Source: an uncultured Alphaproteobacteria bacterium (lineage in GTDB: Bacteria; Pseudomonadota; Alphaproteobacteria; UBA7985; CAJQQZ01). Taken from it: DNA of 8,624 nucleotides. The position numbers and the translations under genes are program-made. Location of the stretch: positions 1-8,624 of the forward strand of contig CAJQQJ010000235.1 in the NCBI GenBank assembly GCA_905480445.1, written 5' to 3'. Positions within the stretch are counted from its first letter, which is position 1, and the number at the start of each line of letters is the position of its first letter. Of this stretch, positions 1 to 6,068 are shown in pieces. The notes beneath the pieces are model-generated. The model worked only from the letters and a program-made list of their open reading frames with translations, ran no database searches and had not been told where the DNA came from.

Positions 1-1
1 G

Positions 2-1048
2 ATCCTCGAGCTCATTCAAGATCTGCAAAAACGCCTAAACATGGGATTGATTTTCATTTCCCACGATCTGGGTGTCGTTCGTCATATTGCGGACCGTGTG
101 ATCGTCATGAAGGACGGTGTCGTTGTTGAAGAAGGCAGCAAAGAACAGATTTTTGACAGTCCCCAGCATCCCTACACAATTGAGCTTATCAACGCTGACC
201 CAAGCGGCGAACCCAATCAACCCGCACCAGATGCGCCGGTAGTGGTTGAGACCGACAATATCAAAGTTCACTTCCCTATCCGCTCCTCTTTCTTGAGACG
301 TACAACCGGTTATGTAAAGGCTGTCGACGGGATCAGTTTGAAGATCCGTGCTGGCCAGACTGTTGGAGTGGTCGGAGAATCAGGTTCTGGTAAAACCACA
401 CTTGGCCTTGGGCTTCTTAAGCTCGTAAAGAGCCAAGGGCCAATTGTTTTCATGGGGAAACCCATTGAGAACCTAAACAACAAAGAGCTACGCCCTTTCA
501 GAGCTGAAATGCAAATTGTGTTTCAAGATCCTTTTGGTTCGCTGTCGCCGCGTCTCACAGTAGGTGAGATCATTGGCGAAGGTCTTGAGCTCCACAGTCC
601 TGATCTCAGCATTGAGGATCGTGAGAAGCGCATCATTCAATCCTTGACCGAGGTTGATTTAGACCCAGAATTCAGACACCGCTTTCCACACGAGTTTTCT
701 GGTGGCCAGAGGCAAAGAGTTTCTGTCGCCCGCGCCATGGTTTTAGAGCCATCATTCCTGGTATTGGACGAACCGACTTCTGCACTTGATCGCTCTGTGC
801 AATCACAGCTCGTCGATCTGTTGAGGGATCTACAAAAACGTCGCCAGACGGCCTTTCTCTTCATCAGTCACGATTTGAGGACGGTGCGAGCCCTCGCTGA
901 CGAAATCATCGTCATGCGGCAGGGGAAAGTCGTTGAACAAGGCTCAGCCGAGCAGATATTCGATGCGCCGCAAGAAGCCTACACACAAAGCCTACTCGCG
1001 GCGGCATTCGATCTAGCCGTAAAGAACAAAGAAGTGATTGCGGATTAA
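2..1048 (+). CDS. yejF: Peptide/microcin-type ABC transporter, fused tandem ATPase subunit (5' truncated)
   Basis: This is the C-terminal part of a double-ATPase subunit that powers import of peptides or microcin C-like compounds on the cytoplasmic face of a YejABEF-type transporter. The frame is open from base 2, so the true start lies outside; the ATG at 41 is internal. Numbering from that ATG, residues 1-35 are the end of the first ATPase domain, with its H-loop (SHDLGVV, 7-13). A linker follows, then a complete second domain: Walker A GESGSGKTT (112-120), Q-loop FQDP (161-164), signature SGGQRQR (220-226), Walker B with DEPTSALD (243-250), and H-loop SHDLRTV (276-282). The fusion plus motifs such as QGPIVF and RALADEIIVMRQGKVVEQG match YejF as I know it. 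Other fused peptide ATPases (GsiA-like) cannot be excluded. yejA, yejB and yejE would be expected to the left. The stop lies 3 bases from that of convergent hslO. Confidence 0.88.
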   Translation: MLELIQDLQKRLNMGLIFISHDLGVVRHIADRVIVMKDGVVVEEGSKEQIFDSPQHPYTIELINADPSGEPNQPAPDAPVVVETDNIKVHFPIRSSFLRRTTGYVKAVDGISLKIRAGQTVGVVGESGSGKTTLGLGLLKLVKSQGPIVFMGKPIENLNNKELRPFRAEMQIVFQDPFGSLSPRLTVGEIIGEGLELHSPDLSIEDREKRIIQSLTEVDLDPEFRHRFPHEFSGGQRQRVSVARAMVLEPSFLVLDEPTSALDRSVQSQLVDLLRDLQKRRQTAFLFISHDLRTVRALADEIIVMRQGKVVEQGSAEQIFDAPQEAYTQSLLAAAFDLAVKNKEVIAD

Positions 1049-1051
1049 ATC

Positions 1052-1975
1052 CTAGTCTTGCAGGCTGCGGTAGTAAGCAAGTTTTTCATCATCGAAAACA
1101 AACAGGTTGCGGCAGAACTCGCATTGCGAGGAGATCTTGCCGTCGACTTTGCAGTCTTCCAACTCTTCTTCATCAAGCGTCGATAGAACCTGCGCCAACC
1201 TGCTTTCGTCACAACGGCAGGCAAACTTGAGTTCGATCGGATCATAAACGACAACCCCATCTTCATGGAACAAACGATAGAGCAGACCACCCGCGTCCAG
1301 CTCTGTATCCAGAAGCTCTTCGTTTTTGACGGAGGACATAAAGATAACCGAGCGTCGCCAGATTTCCTTCGAGTCCTCGAGGTCACCATCAGCGTTTCCA
1401 CCAATTTCTGGCAGCCTTTGGAGTGTGATGGCTCCCGCACGCCAACCTTTGTCGGTTAAGTCAGCCGCAAGACGCACCACCATATCAACCTGATCTGATT
1501 GAGAAAAATAATGCTGGATGCAATCAGCCAAGGTTGAACCAGTAAGTTCAACAATGCCTTGGTAGCGCTCTGAATGTTCGCCCTGATCCACTGTGAAAGC
1601 CAAGTAACCCGCGCCCATCAGCTGAGGTATAGACAAGGAAGAAGCATCTGGATTTTTCTGCATGGCATCTGCAAGCAGCGCTTCGTCATATTGAGCGTAG
1701 CCTCTTATTGCACCAACCGATGTCACGTCAGCAACCATCATGGAAACAGCGCCGTCGCCTTTGGTTTGGACGGTAAGGATGCCTTCAAACTTAAGCGCCG
1801 AACCCAAAACCGCAGCCAAAGCCAATAGCTCCGCCAGAGAGCGCGCTACTGGCTCAGGGTAATTGTGGCGGCTCATGATTTCATCAACCTGGGAGCCCAA
1901 GCGGACAAGGCGCCCGCGAACGTCGGTTTGATGAACCAAGAAAGGCTGGATCAGGTTGTCTGCAACTGCTGTCAT
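1052..1975 (-). CDS. hslO: Hsp33 redox-regulated molecular chaperone
   Basis: Hsp33 is a cytoplasmic holdase that is inactive while its C-terminal cysteines hold zinc. It is switched on when oxidative stress forms disulfides, and then binds unfolding proteins. The 307 residues match the family length. The diagnostic zinc site is complete: C253 and C255 (CRC), then 29 residues, then C285 and C288 (CEFC). The N-terminal part (QPFLVHQTDVRGRLVRLG, 10-27) and the GAGYLAFTVDQGEHSERYQGIV stretch (121-142) are typical of the substrate-binding domain. An extra cysteine, C275, lies in the linker, and C152 in the core. The ATG at 1975 is 3 bases after the argF stop and has a GGAG ribosome binding site inside argF, so it is very likely translated from the argD-argF message. 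This gene order is familiar in Alphaproteobacteria. Confidence 0.96.
   Translation of the reverse strand: MTAVADNLIQPFLVHQTDVRGRLVRLGSQVDEIMSRHNYPEPVARSLAELLALAAVLGSALKFEGILTVQTKGDGAVSMMVADVTSVGAIRGYAQYDEALLADAMQKNPDASSLSIPQLMGAGYLAFTVDQGEHSERYQGIVELTGSTLADCIQHYFSQSDQVDMVVRLAADLTDKGWRAGAITLQRLPEIGGNADGDLEDSKEIWRRSVIFMSSVKNEELLDTELDAGGLLYRLFHEDGVVVYDPIELKFACRCDESRLAQVLSTLDEEELEDCKVDGKISSQCEFCRNLFVFDDEKLAYYRSLQD
1057..1086 (+). terminator. Possible weak intrinsic terminator for yejF, antisense inside the hslO 3' end
   Basis: CTTGC (1057-1061) pairs with GCAAG (1077-1081), and TTTTT (1082-1086) follows directly. The position, nine bases after the yejF stop, is right for a terminator. However, the stem is only 5 base pairs with a 15-base loop, and the whole element lies inside the last codons of hslO on the other strand. 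It may be chance. Confidence 0.25.
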
Positions 1976-1978
1976 TGC

Positions 1979-2896
1979 TTAGTTTTCTCCGTTCATGCAC
2001 CAGTTCAAGATGCCTTTTTGCGCGTGGAGCCGGTTCTCGGCTTCATCCCAAATCACAGACTGAGGGCCATCCAGAATATCGGCGGTCACTTCCCTGCCTC
2101 TGTAGGCCGGCAAACAATGCATGAAGATGGCATCCTTGTTCGCACCGTCCATAAGCCTTTGGTCAACCTGATAGGCCTGAAGGAGGTTATGTCGATCTGA
2201 AGATTCGTCCTGATCCCCCATGGAGACCCAAGTATCGGTGACAACGCAATCGGCACCATCAACGGCTGCTTCGACGTCAGAAGTAACCGACACTTTTGCG
2301 CCTTGCTCCTGGGCCCACTTCAAGATCTCTGCATCTGGAGAAAGTTCCGCGGGCGCGGCAATTGCCAGTTCAAAATCAAATTGTACCGCCGCATGGATCC
2401 AAGAAGCCGCCATGTTATTGCCATCACCGCTCCAGGCGATCTTTTTGCCCTTAATCGGCCCTTTGTGTTCTTCAAAGGTCATGACGTCAGCCATCAGCTG
2501 GCAAGGATGGGTTCTGTCAGTTAAACCATTGATCACGGGAATTGTCGCGTGCTCAGCCAACTCGAGTAGTTTTGATTCAGCAGTCGTTCGAATCATGATC
2601 GCATCGACATAGCGAGATAGAACACGTGCAGTGTCCGCCACTGTTTCGCCTCGGCCAAACTGTGTTGTCTCACGCTCGAGGACAATAACGTCGCCGCCCA
2701 GCTGTCGCATGCCGACTTCGAAGGAAACCCGTGTGCGGGTCGAGGGCTTTTCAAACAATAAGGCTAAGGTTTTGCCCGACAAACTCGAGTTCGAGCCGCC
2801 TGCTTTTAGATCTGATTTCAAAGCAGCTGCTTTATCCAGCATGGCTCTGAGATCAGGTTTTGAAACAACGTCCAGATCTAGAAAATGGTTAACCAT
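1979..2896 (-). CDS. argF: Ornithine carbamoyltransferase
   Basis: ArgF condenses carbamoyl phosphate and ornithine to citrulline in cytoplasmic arginine biosynthesis. At 305 residues it has normal family length. The carbamoyl-phosphate loop STRTR is at 52-56, within FEKPSTRTRVSFE; HPCQ is at 130-133; the ornithine-binding DTWVSMG is at 221-227; and HCLPAYRGREV, with the catalytic cysteine C261, is at 260-270. These signatures separate it from aspartate carbamoyltransferase. The ATG at 2896 follows the argD TAG after 4 bases (GGAC on the minus strand). The only Shine-Dalgarno-like run, AGGG, overlaps that stop and is too close to the start, so translation is probably coupled to argD. It sits between argD and hslO on one presumed transcript. 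The catabolic arcB type is less likely, because there are no arcA or arcC neighbours and the partner is argD. Confidence 0.96.
   Translation of the reverse strand: MVNHFLDLDVVSKPDLRAMLDKAAALKSDLKAGGSNSSLSGKTLALLFEKPSTRTRVSFEVGMRQLGGDVIVLERETTQFGRGETVADTARVLSRYVDAIMIRTTAESKLLELAEHATIPVINGLTDRTHPCQLMADVMTFEEHKGPIKGKKIAWSGDGNNMAASWIHAAVQFDFELAIAAPAELSPDAEILKWAQEQGAKVSVTSDVEAAVDGADCVVTDTWVSMGDQDESSDRHNLLQAYQVDQRLMDGANKDAIFMHCLPAYRGREVTADILDGPQSVIWDEAENRLHAQKGILNWCMNGEN
1987..1990 (-). promoter_or_regulatory. Ribosome binding site of hslO inside the argF 3' end
   Basis: On the minus strand GGAG lies 11 bases upstream of the hslO ATG, within the last codons of argF. It supports the chosen start and cotranslation with argF. 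Confidence 0.6.
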
Positions 2897-2900
2897 GTCC

Positions 2901-4082
2901 CTATGCCGCCATCGCTGAAAGCGTGCTGTCTAAAATGGCTACTGCTTCGTCGACGTGAGTTTTCTCGATAATCATCGGAGGCAACAAACGAACTGTGTTT
3001 TCCGCCGCCGGTATTGCAATCAAGCCGTTTTCACGCAAGGCTGTAATGACAGATCCAACAGGATAAGCATCAGTTATTTTGATACCCAGCATCAATCCGG
3101 AGCCACGAACGAGATCTATCTTGTCGCTGTGTTTGTTAGTAAGGCTTTCTAGCTCTTTGCTTAGATAGTCCGATATCGCGTTCACAGAATCAAAAAAACC
3201 TGAGGCCATAATAACATCTAGGACACCGTTGCCGACTGCCATAGCGAGCGGGTTGCCGCCATAGGTACTGCCATGCGTACCAGGCACCATACCAGCCGCA
3301 GCTTCTTTTGTGGCTAGGCAAGCTCCTAGTGGAAAGCCGCCGCCAATACCTTTAGCAGAAGCAGCGATATCTGGTGCAACCTCAGCCCATTCATGGGCGA
3401 AGAGCTTTCCTGTACGGCCCAAGCCACACTGCACTTCGTCAAAGATCAAAAGCAAACCGAACTCGTCACAGGTCTCGCGAAGGCCTTTCAAATAATCGTA
3501 GGAGGCCGGGATAATGCCACCTTCACCAATGATCGGCTCGACCATAATCGCGGCCGTTTCCGGTGTAATCGCTGCTTTCATCTCATTGAGATTATCAAAA
3601 GCCACATGGTCAAAACCCTCAACGGCTGGCCCAAAACCCGCTAAAAGCTTCTCGCCACCACCAGCGGCAATGGTTGCAAGTGTGCGGCCGTGGAAAGCGC
3701 CATCACAACAAATGACACGATACTTTTCTGGGTTGCCAATATGGCTCTGGTACTTACGAGCTACTTTGATGGAACACTCAAGTGCTTCTGCACCGGAGTT
3801 AGTGAAGAACACCTGATCCGCAAAAGAGGCTTCGCAAAGCCGTTCTGCCAAAAGCTCACCTTCTGGAATACGAAAGAGGTTGGAAGTATGCCAAAGTTTC
3901 GCCGCTTGCTCCTGCAGCACTTTCACCATATGTGGATGAGAGTGACCGAGCGAGTTAACTGCGATGCCAGCACCAAAGTCCAAAAATCGTCGACCATCAG
4001 TCGAGAAGAGATAAGCCCCTTCACCCTTCTCAAAAGAAAGATCAATTCTGGCATAGGTTGGCATCATAGCTGTATCGGTCAT
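2901..4082 (-). CDS. argD: Acetylornithine aminotransferase (PLP-dependent, class III)
   Basis: ArgD transfers the amino group of glutamate to N-acetylglutamate semialdehyde, giving N-acetylornithine. It may also act on succinyl-diaminopimelate in lysine synthesis, as known for some homologues. The 393 residues are of normal length. Class III landmarks are all present: DFGAGIAVNSLGHSHP (35-50), phosphate-binding NSGAEA (95-100), FHGRT (130-134), FDEVQCGLGRTGK (214-226), the PLP lysine K244 in SAKGIGGGFPLGA, and GSTYGGNPLA (271-280). The ATG at 4082 is followed by other Met codons at residues 6 and 7, and its ribosome binding site is weak (GGTG five bases upstream), so the exact start is not certain. 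It leads the argD-argF-hslO run. I found no clear -35/-10 pair and no convincing ARG box in the 100 bases upstream. Confidence 0.95.
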   Translation of the reverse strand: MTDTAMMPTYARIDLSFEKGEGAYLFSTDGRRFLDFGAGIAVNSLGHSHPHMVKVLQEQAAKLWHTSNLFRIPEGELLAERLCEASFADQVFFTNSGAEALECSIKVARKYQSHIGNPEKYRVICCDGAFHGRTLATIAAGGGEKLLAGFGPAVEGFDHVAFDNLNEMKAAITPETAAIMVEPIIGEGGIIPASYDYLKGLRETCDEFGLLLIFDEVQCGLGRTGKLFAHEWAEVAPDIAASAKGIGGGFPLGACLATKEAAAGMVPGTHGSTYGGNPLAMAVGNGVLDVIMASGFFDSVNAISDYLSKELESLTNKHSDKIDLVRGSGLMLGIKITDAYPVGSVITALRENGLIAIPAAENTVRLLPPMIIEKTHVDEAVAILDSTLSAMAA

Positions 4083-4136
4083 GGAATCACCACTTGGTTG
4101 AAAGACAAATTTTAAAGAAGAATAATGAACAAAAGG

Positions 4137-4168
4137 GAAAAGCTCCAGTCACATCGAAATGTGTGGAG
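4137..4168 (-). terminator. Intrinsic terminator of the ABC-2 permease gene, with a UUCG loop
   Basis: Read on the minus strand, CTCCACACAT (4168-4159) pairs with ATGTG (4154-4150) and TGGAG (4147-4143), with two unpaired bases between the two 3' segments. The loop is TTCG (4158-4155). The stem is 10 base pairs and is followed by the pyrimidine run CTTTTCCCTTTT (4142-4131). It starts 14 bases after the permease stop and lies before argD. It therefore probably ends the permease transcript and makes argD a separate unit. The tail is not pure U, so efficiency is uncertain. Confidence 0.55.
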
Positions 4169-4182
4169 GTGAAGTATCGACC

Positions 4183-5001
4183 CTATGGTCGGAGTTTGTA
4201 TCCGCGTTTTATCATCGCGTGAACGACTATCAGCAGAAATAGATTAAAGCAAGCCAAGAAAAGAGCACCGGCAACGATCGAAGCATCTGAAACTCCAATG
4301 AATCCGTAGCGGATACCGTTGATCATATGAAAAAACGGATTGAAAAGCGTAACCTGCTGCCAAAACTCCGGCAAGCGATCAATGGAGTAAAAAGTGCCCG
4401 AAAGGAATGAAAGTGGCGTGATAACGAAGTTCGTCATCGCTGACATGTGGTCAAATTTTTGCGCCCAAATACCGCCCACCATCCCCAACAAAGAGAGCAG
4501 AAAAGCCGTTGAAACAACGAAATATAACATCCAAAAAGGGTGGTGAATTGGCAAGTTTACGAAGACTTTCAAAGCAATAAAAACACCTATACCAACAAAG
4601 ACACCACGTGTAACTCCACCGCCTGCATAGGCCACCGTCAGTTCTCTTGCGTTCAAAGGCGGCATCAAGACATCAACTATATTTCCCTGAATTTTGGAAA
4701 CGATGATCGAAGACGACGTGTTAGCAAAGGCATTTTGTGCCACTGCCATCGCCAATAATCCTGGGGCCAAAAACAGAATAAATGGCATGCCGTTGATCTC
4801 TCGAACCGCTCCGCCCAACGCCAAATAGAAGATCGCCAAAAACAACAACGTCGTCACGACAGGTGCCATAACAGTCTGCAACCAAACTGACATGAACCGG
4901 CGAACTTCCTTCGTATACAAAGTCCAAAGCCCCCGGCCATTGATTTTACCAATCTGGCGGGGTTCCAACTTGTAGTGACTTTTGTTATCTCTGTGTTGCA
5001 T
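4183..5001 (-). CDS. ABC-2 type transporter permease
   Basis: This is an inner-membrane permease of the ABC-2 family, the class that exports drugs, polysaccharides or lipids with a separate ATPase. The 272 residues have a cytoplasmic N-terminus (1-40) and about six hydrophobic segments, near 45-63, 73-95, 125-148, 155-180, 190-208 and 243-263. Family features include the KEVRRFMSVWLQTVMAPVV entry helix (31-49), the amphipathic stretch around NIVDVLMPPL (107-116) and the PLSFLSGTFYSIDRLP motif (196-211), which resembles the YadH/NodJ type. No ATPase partner lies beside it, which is unusual because the two are commonly adjacent. The substrate cannot be read from the sequence. The ATG at 5001 has only a weak GGGC ribosome binding site. 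It is divergent from recX across 41 bases and is followed by a likely terminator. Confidence 0.88.
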   Translation of the reverse strand: MQHRDNKSHYKLEPRQIGKINGRGLWTLYTKEVRRFMSVWLQTVMAPVVTTLLFLAIFYLALGGAVREINGMPFILFLAPGLLAMAVAQNAFANTSSSIIVSKIQGNIVDVLMPPLNARELTVAYAGGGVTRGVFVGIGVFIALKVFVNLPIHHPFWMLYFVVSTAFLLSLLGMVGGIWAQKFDHMSAMTNFVITPLSFLSGTFYSIDRLPEFWQQVTLFNPFFHMINGIRYGFIGVSDASIVAGALFLACFNLFLLIVVHAMIKRGYKLRP

Positions 5002-5014
5002 AACTGCCCAATGG

Positions 5015-5030
5015 AAGCTTCTAGAAACTT
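5015..5030. repeat. Near-palindrome in the permease/recX divergent spacer
   Basis: AAGCTTCTAGAAACTT is a 16-base dyad with one mismatched pair (14 of 16 positions self-complementary), centred at 5022/5023. It lies in the 41-base spacer between the permease ATG and the recX ATG, where an operator shared by both genes would be placed. There is no U tract after it, so it is not a terminator. A chance origin is possible. Confidence 0.35.
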
Positions 5031-5042
5031 GGTCTTAGATAA

Positions 5043-5651
5043 ATGAGCTATAAAGGTCCAGCATCGAAGAGGAAAAAGGATCGGCCCGCCGTTGCGGCCT
5101 ATACACCGCAGTCCTTAAGGCGCTCCGCCATGAACTATATTGAAAGATATGACTGCTCGGCGTCAGGGCTGGTTGATGTGCTCAAACGGAAAATCTATCG
5201 CTCGTCGGTTTTGCATAAAATCGACGTTGATGAATTGACGGCTACGATCCCAGATTTGTTGGAGGAATTCACCAACAAGAACTGGATTAATGATCAACGC
5301 TATGCCGATAACCTTTCGCGTAGCCTCTTCCGCCAAGGCTCTTCATTGCAAGCCATTCGTTTTAAGCTAGTCGAAAAAGGTGTGCAGCGTGACTTAGCTG
5401 AAGAGACAATAGAAAACCTTGCCGAAGAGTCCGCTCTTTCGAAACAAGACATTGATTTGGCAGCCGCTATTTCCTATGCCGAAAAACGCAGAATGGGACC
5501 TTTTCGGTTGGGCGAAGAAAAAGAAGGGCAGAAAGATAAAGACCTCGGCGCTTTGGCGCGACGTGGTTTCTCGTTCGAAATTGCCGAGAAAGTACTATCA
5601 ACTGACAGAGAAGAATTGGAAGAGCTAGTCGAAGAATTTAAACGGCTTTAG
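5043..5651 (+). CDS. recX: RecX family regulatory protein
   Basis: RecX proteins bind RecA filaments and limit recombination and SOS activity in the cytoplasm. The 202 residues are longer than the E. coli protein (about 166), with a basic N-terminal extension (KRKKDR at 9-14). Three helical repeat modules are visible: RRSAMNYIERYDCSASGLVDVLKRK (26-50); WINDQRYADNLSRSLFRQGSSLQAIRFKLVEKGV (81-114), which carries the typical D-x-R-x-A and G-x-x-x-x-x-I elements; and YAEKRRMGPFR, followed after a charged insert by KDLGALARRGFSFEIAEKVL (145-185). The insert EEKEGQKDK (158-166) is highly charged. recA is not in the window. No alphaproteobacterial SOS box (GTTC-N7-GTTC) is seen in the short upstream region and no clear ribosome binding site precedes the ATG. 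The stop overlaps that of the convergent DUF1289 gene. Confidence 0.85.
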   Translation: MSYKGPASKRKKDRPAVAAYTPQSLRRSAMNYIERYDCSASGLVDVLKRKIYRSSVLHKIDVDELTATIPDLLEEFTNKNWINDQRYADNLSRSLFRQGSSLQAIRFKLVEKGVQRDLAEETIENLAEESALSKQDIDLAAAISYAEKRRMGPFRLGEEKEGQKDKDLGALARRGFSFEIAEKVLSTDREELEELVEEFKRL

Positions 5652-5902
5652 GCTGCTTTGGACTTGCGCTCTTCAACGTTACTCAAGACTTCTAATCTTT
5701 CTTCACGAGACAGGATGATCCAATCGCGAATTTCGTCCATTGAACGCAAGCAACCGACACAAATCTCGTCACCCTTTCTGACCTGACAAATCTTCAGACA
5801 GGGAGAAGCAACCATCGTATCGGGAACGAAACGTTCGCGGTTACGACGTCTTTTTCGGGCAAGCGGATTAGCTGGCATCTTGTCTTCGGTTAAATCATTC
5901 AT
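5648..5902 (-). CDS. DUF1289 family four-cysteine small protein
   Basis: This is a small protein of unknown function, 84 residues. After a basic N-terminal stretch (ARKRRRNRER, 15-24) it carries the DUF1289 pattern SPCLKICQ, then ICVGCLRSMDEIRDWIILSREER. The cysteines are C35, C39, C48 and C51, spaced C-x3-C-x8-C-x2-C, which suggests zinc or iron-sulfur binding; the metal is an inference. Family members are common in proteobacteria, and none has a role I can state with confidence. The ATG at 5902 lacks a strong ribosome binding site, and a second ATG at residue 9 (5878) is possible; both keep the cysteine domain. Its stop TAA (5650-5648) overlaps the recX stop TAG (5649-5651), a 4-base tail-to-tail overlap. 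It is divergent from pgk. Confidence 0.85.
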   Translation of the reverse strand: MNDLTEDKMPANPLARKRRRNRERFVPDTMVASPCLKICQVRKGDEICVGCLRSMDEIRDWIILSREERLEVLSNVEERKSKAA

Positions 5903-6068
5903 GAAACCAGATAATCCACAAAAGCTTTTGGGAAGTTTCTTGTAGGCGACAGTAGATGTTTGACAAGCGGCAATTCAGCTAGTGGCCCTCATCGACTCTT
6001 CTTGAAATTCATTGATGGTTGTGGGAGATAGGCCGCGCTTCCCCATTGCTCGCGAATAGGTTCAATCC
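5903..6068. promoter_or_regulatory. Divergent DUF1289/pgk spacer with a 12-base palindrome and possible promoters
   Basis: This 166-base spacer must hold the start signals of both genes. For the minus strand, TTGTCA (5966-5961), a 16-base gap and TACAAG (5944-5939) form a plausible promoter about 36 bases upstream of the DUF1289 ATG. For the plus strand, TTGACA (5960-5965) matches a -35 box, but no acceptable -10 box follows at 16-18 bases. A perfect palindrome CAAAAGCTTTTG lies at 5919-5930, between the proposed minus promoter and the DUF1289 start. pgk has a weak AGG eight bases before its ATG. No small ORF or RNA gene is apparent. Confidence 0.35.

Noticed and set aside
41..43. ATG at 41 as the start of the ATPase gene
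   Set aside because: The frame is open upstream to the window edge and encodes ILELIQDLQKRLN, the normal continuation of an ABC ATPase before its H-loop, so this Met is internal.
1045..1440. 131-codon minus-strand frame inside hslO
   Set aside because: It lies wholly within hslO in another frame, has low-complexity Ser/Arg/Lys-rich content and no family resemblance, while hslO has its full zinc motif.
3690..4115. 141-codon plus-strand frame antisense to argD
   Set aside because: It runs against a well-conserved aminotransferase and shows no recognisable domain; it is a shadow frame.
4083..4136. ARG box or clear promoter upstream of argD
   Set aside because: The AT-rich stretch GAATAATGAAC resembles half an ARG box but has no matching second half, and no -35/-10 pair with proper spacing was found.
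5960..5988. TTGACA as the pgk promoter
   Set aside because: It matches a -35 box perfectly, but no -10-like hexamer occurs 16-18 bases downstream (the sequence there is GTGGCC-like), so I do not call it as a promoter on its own.
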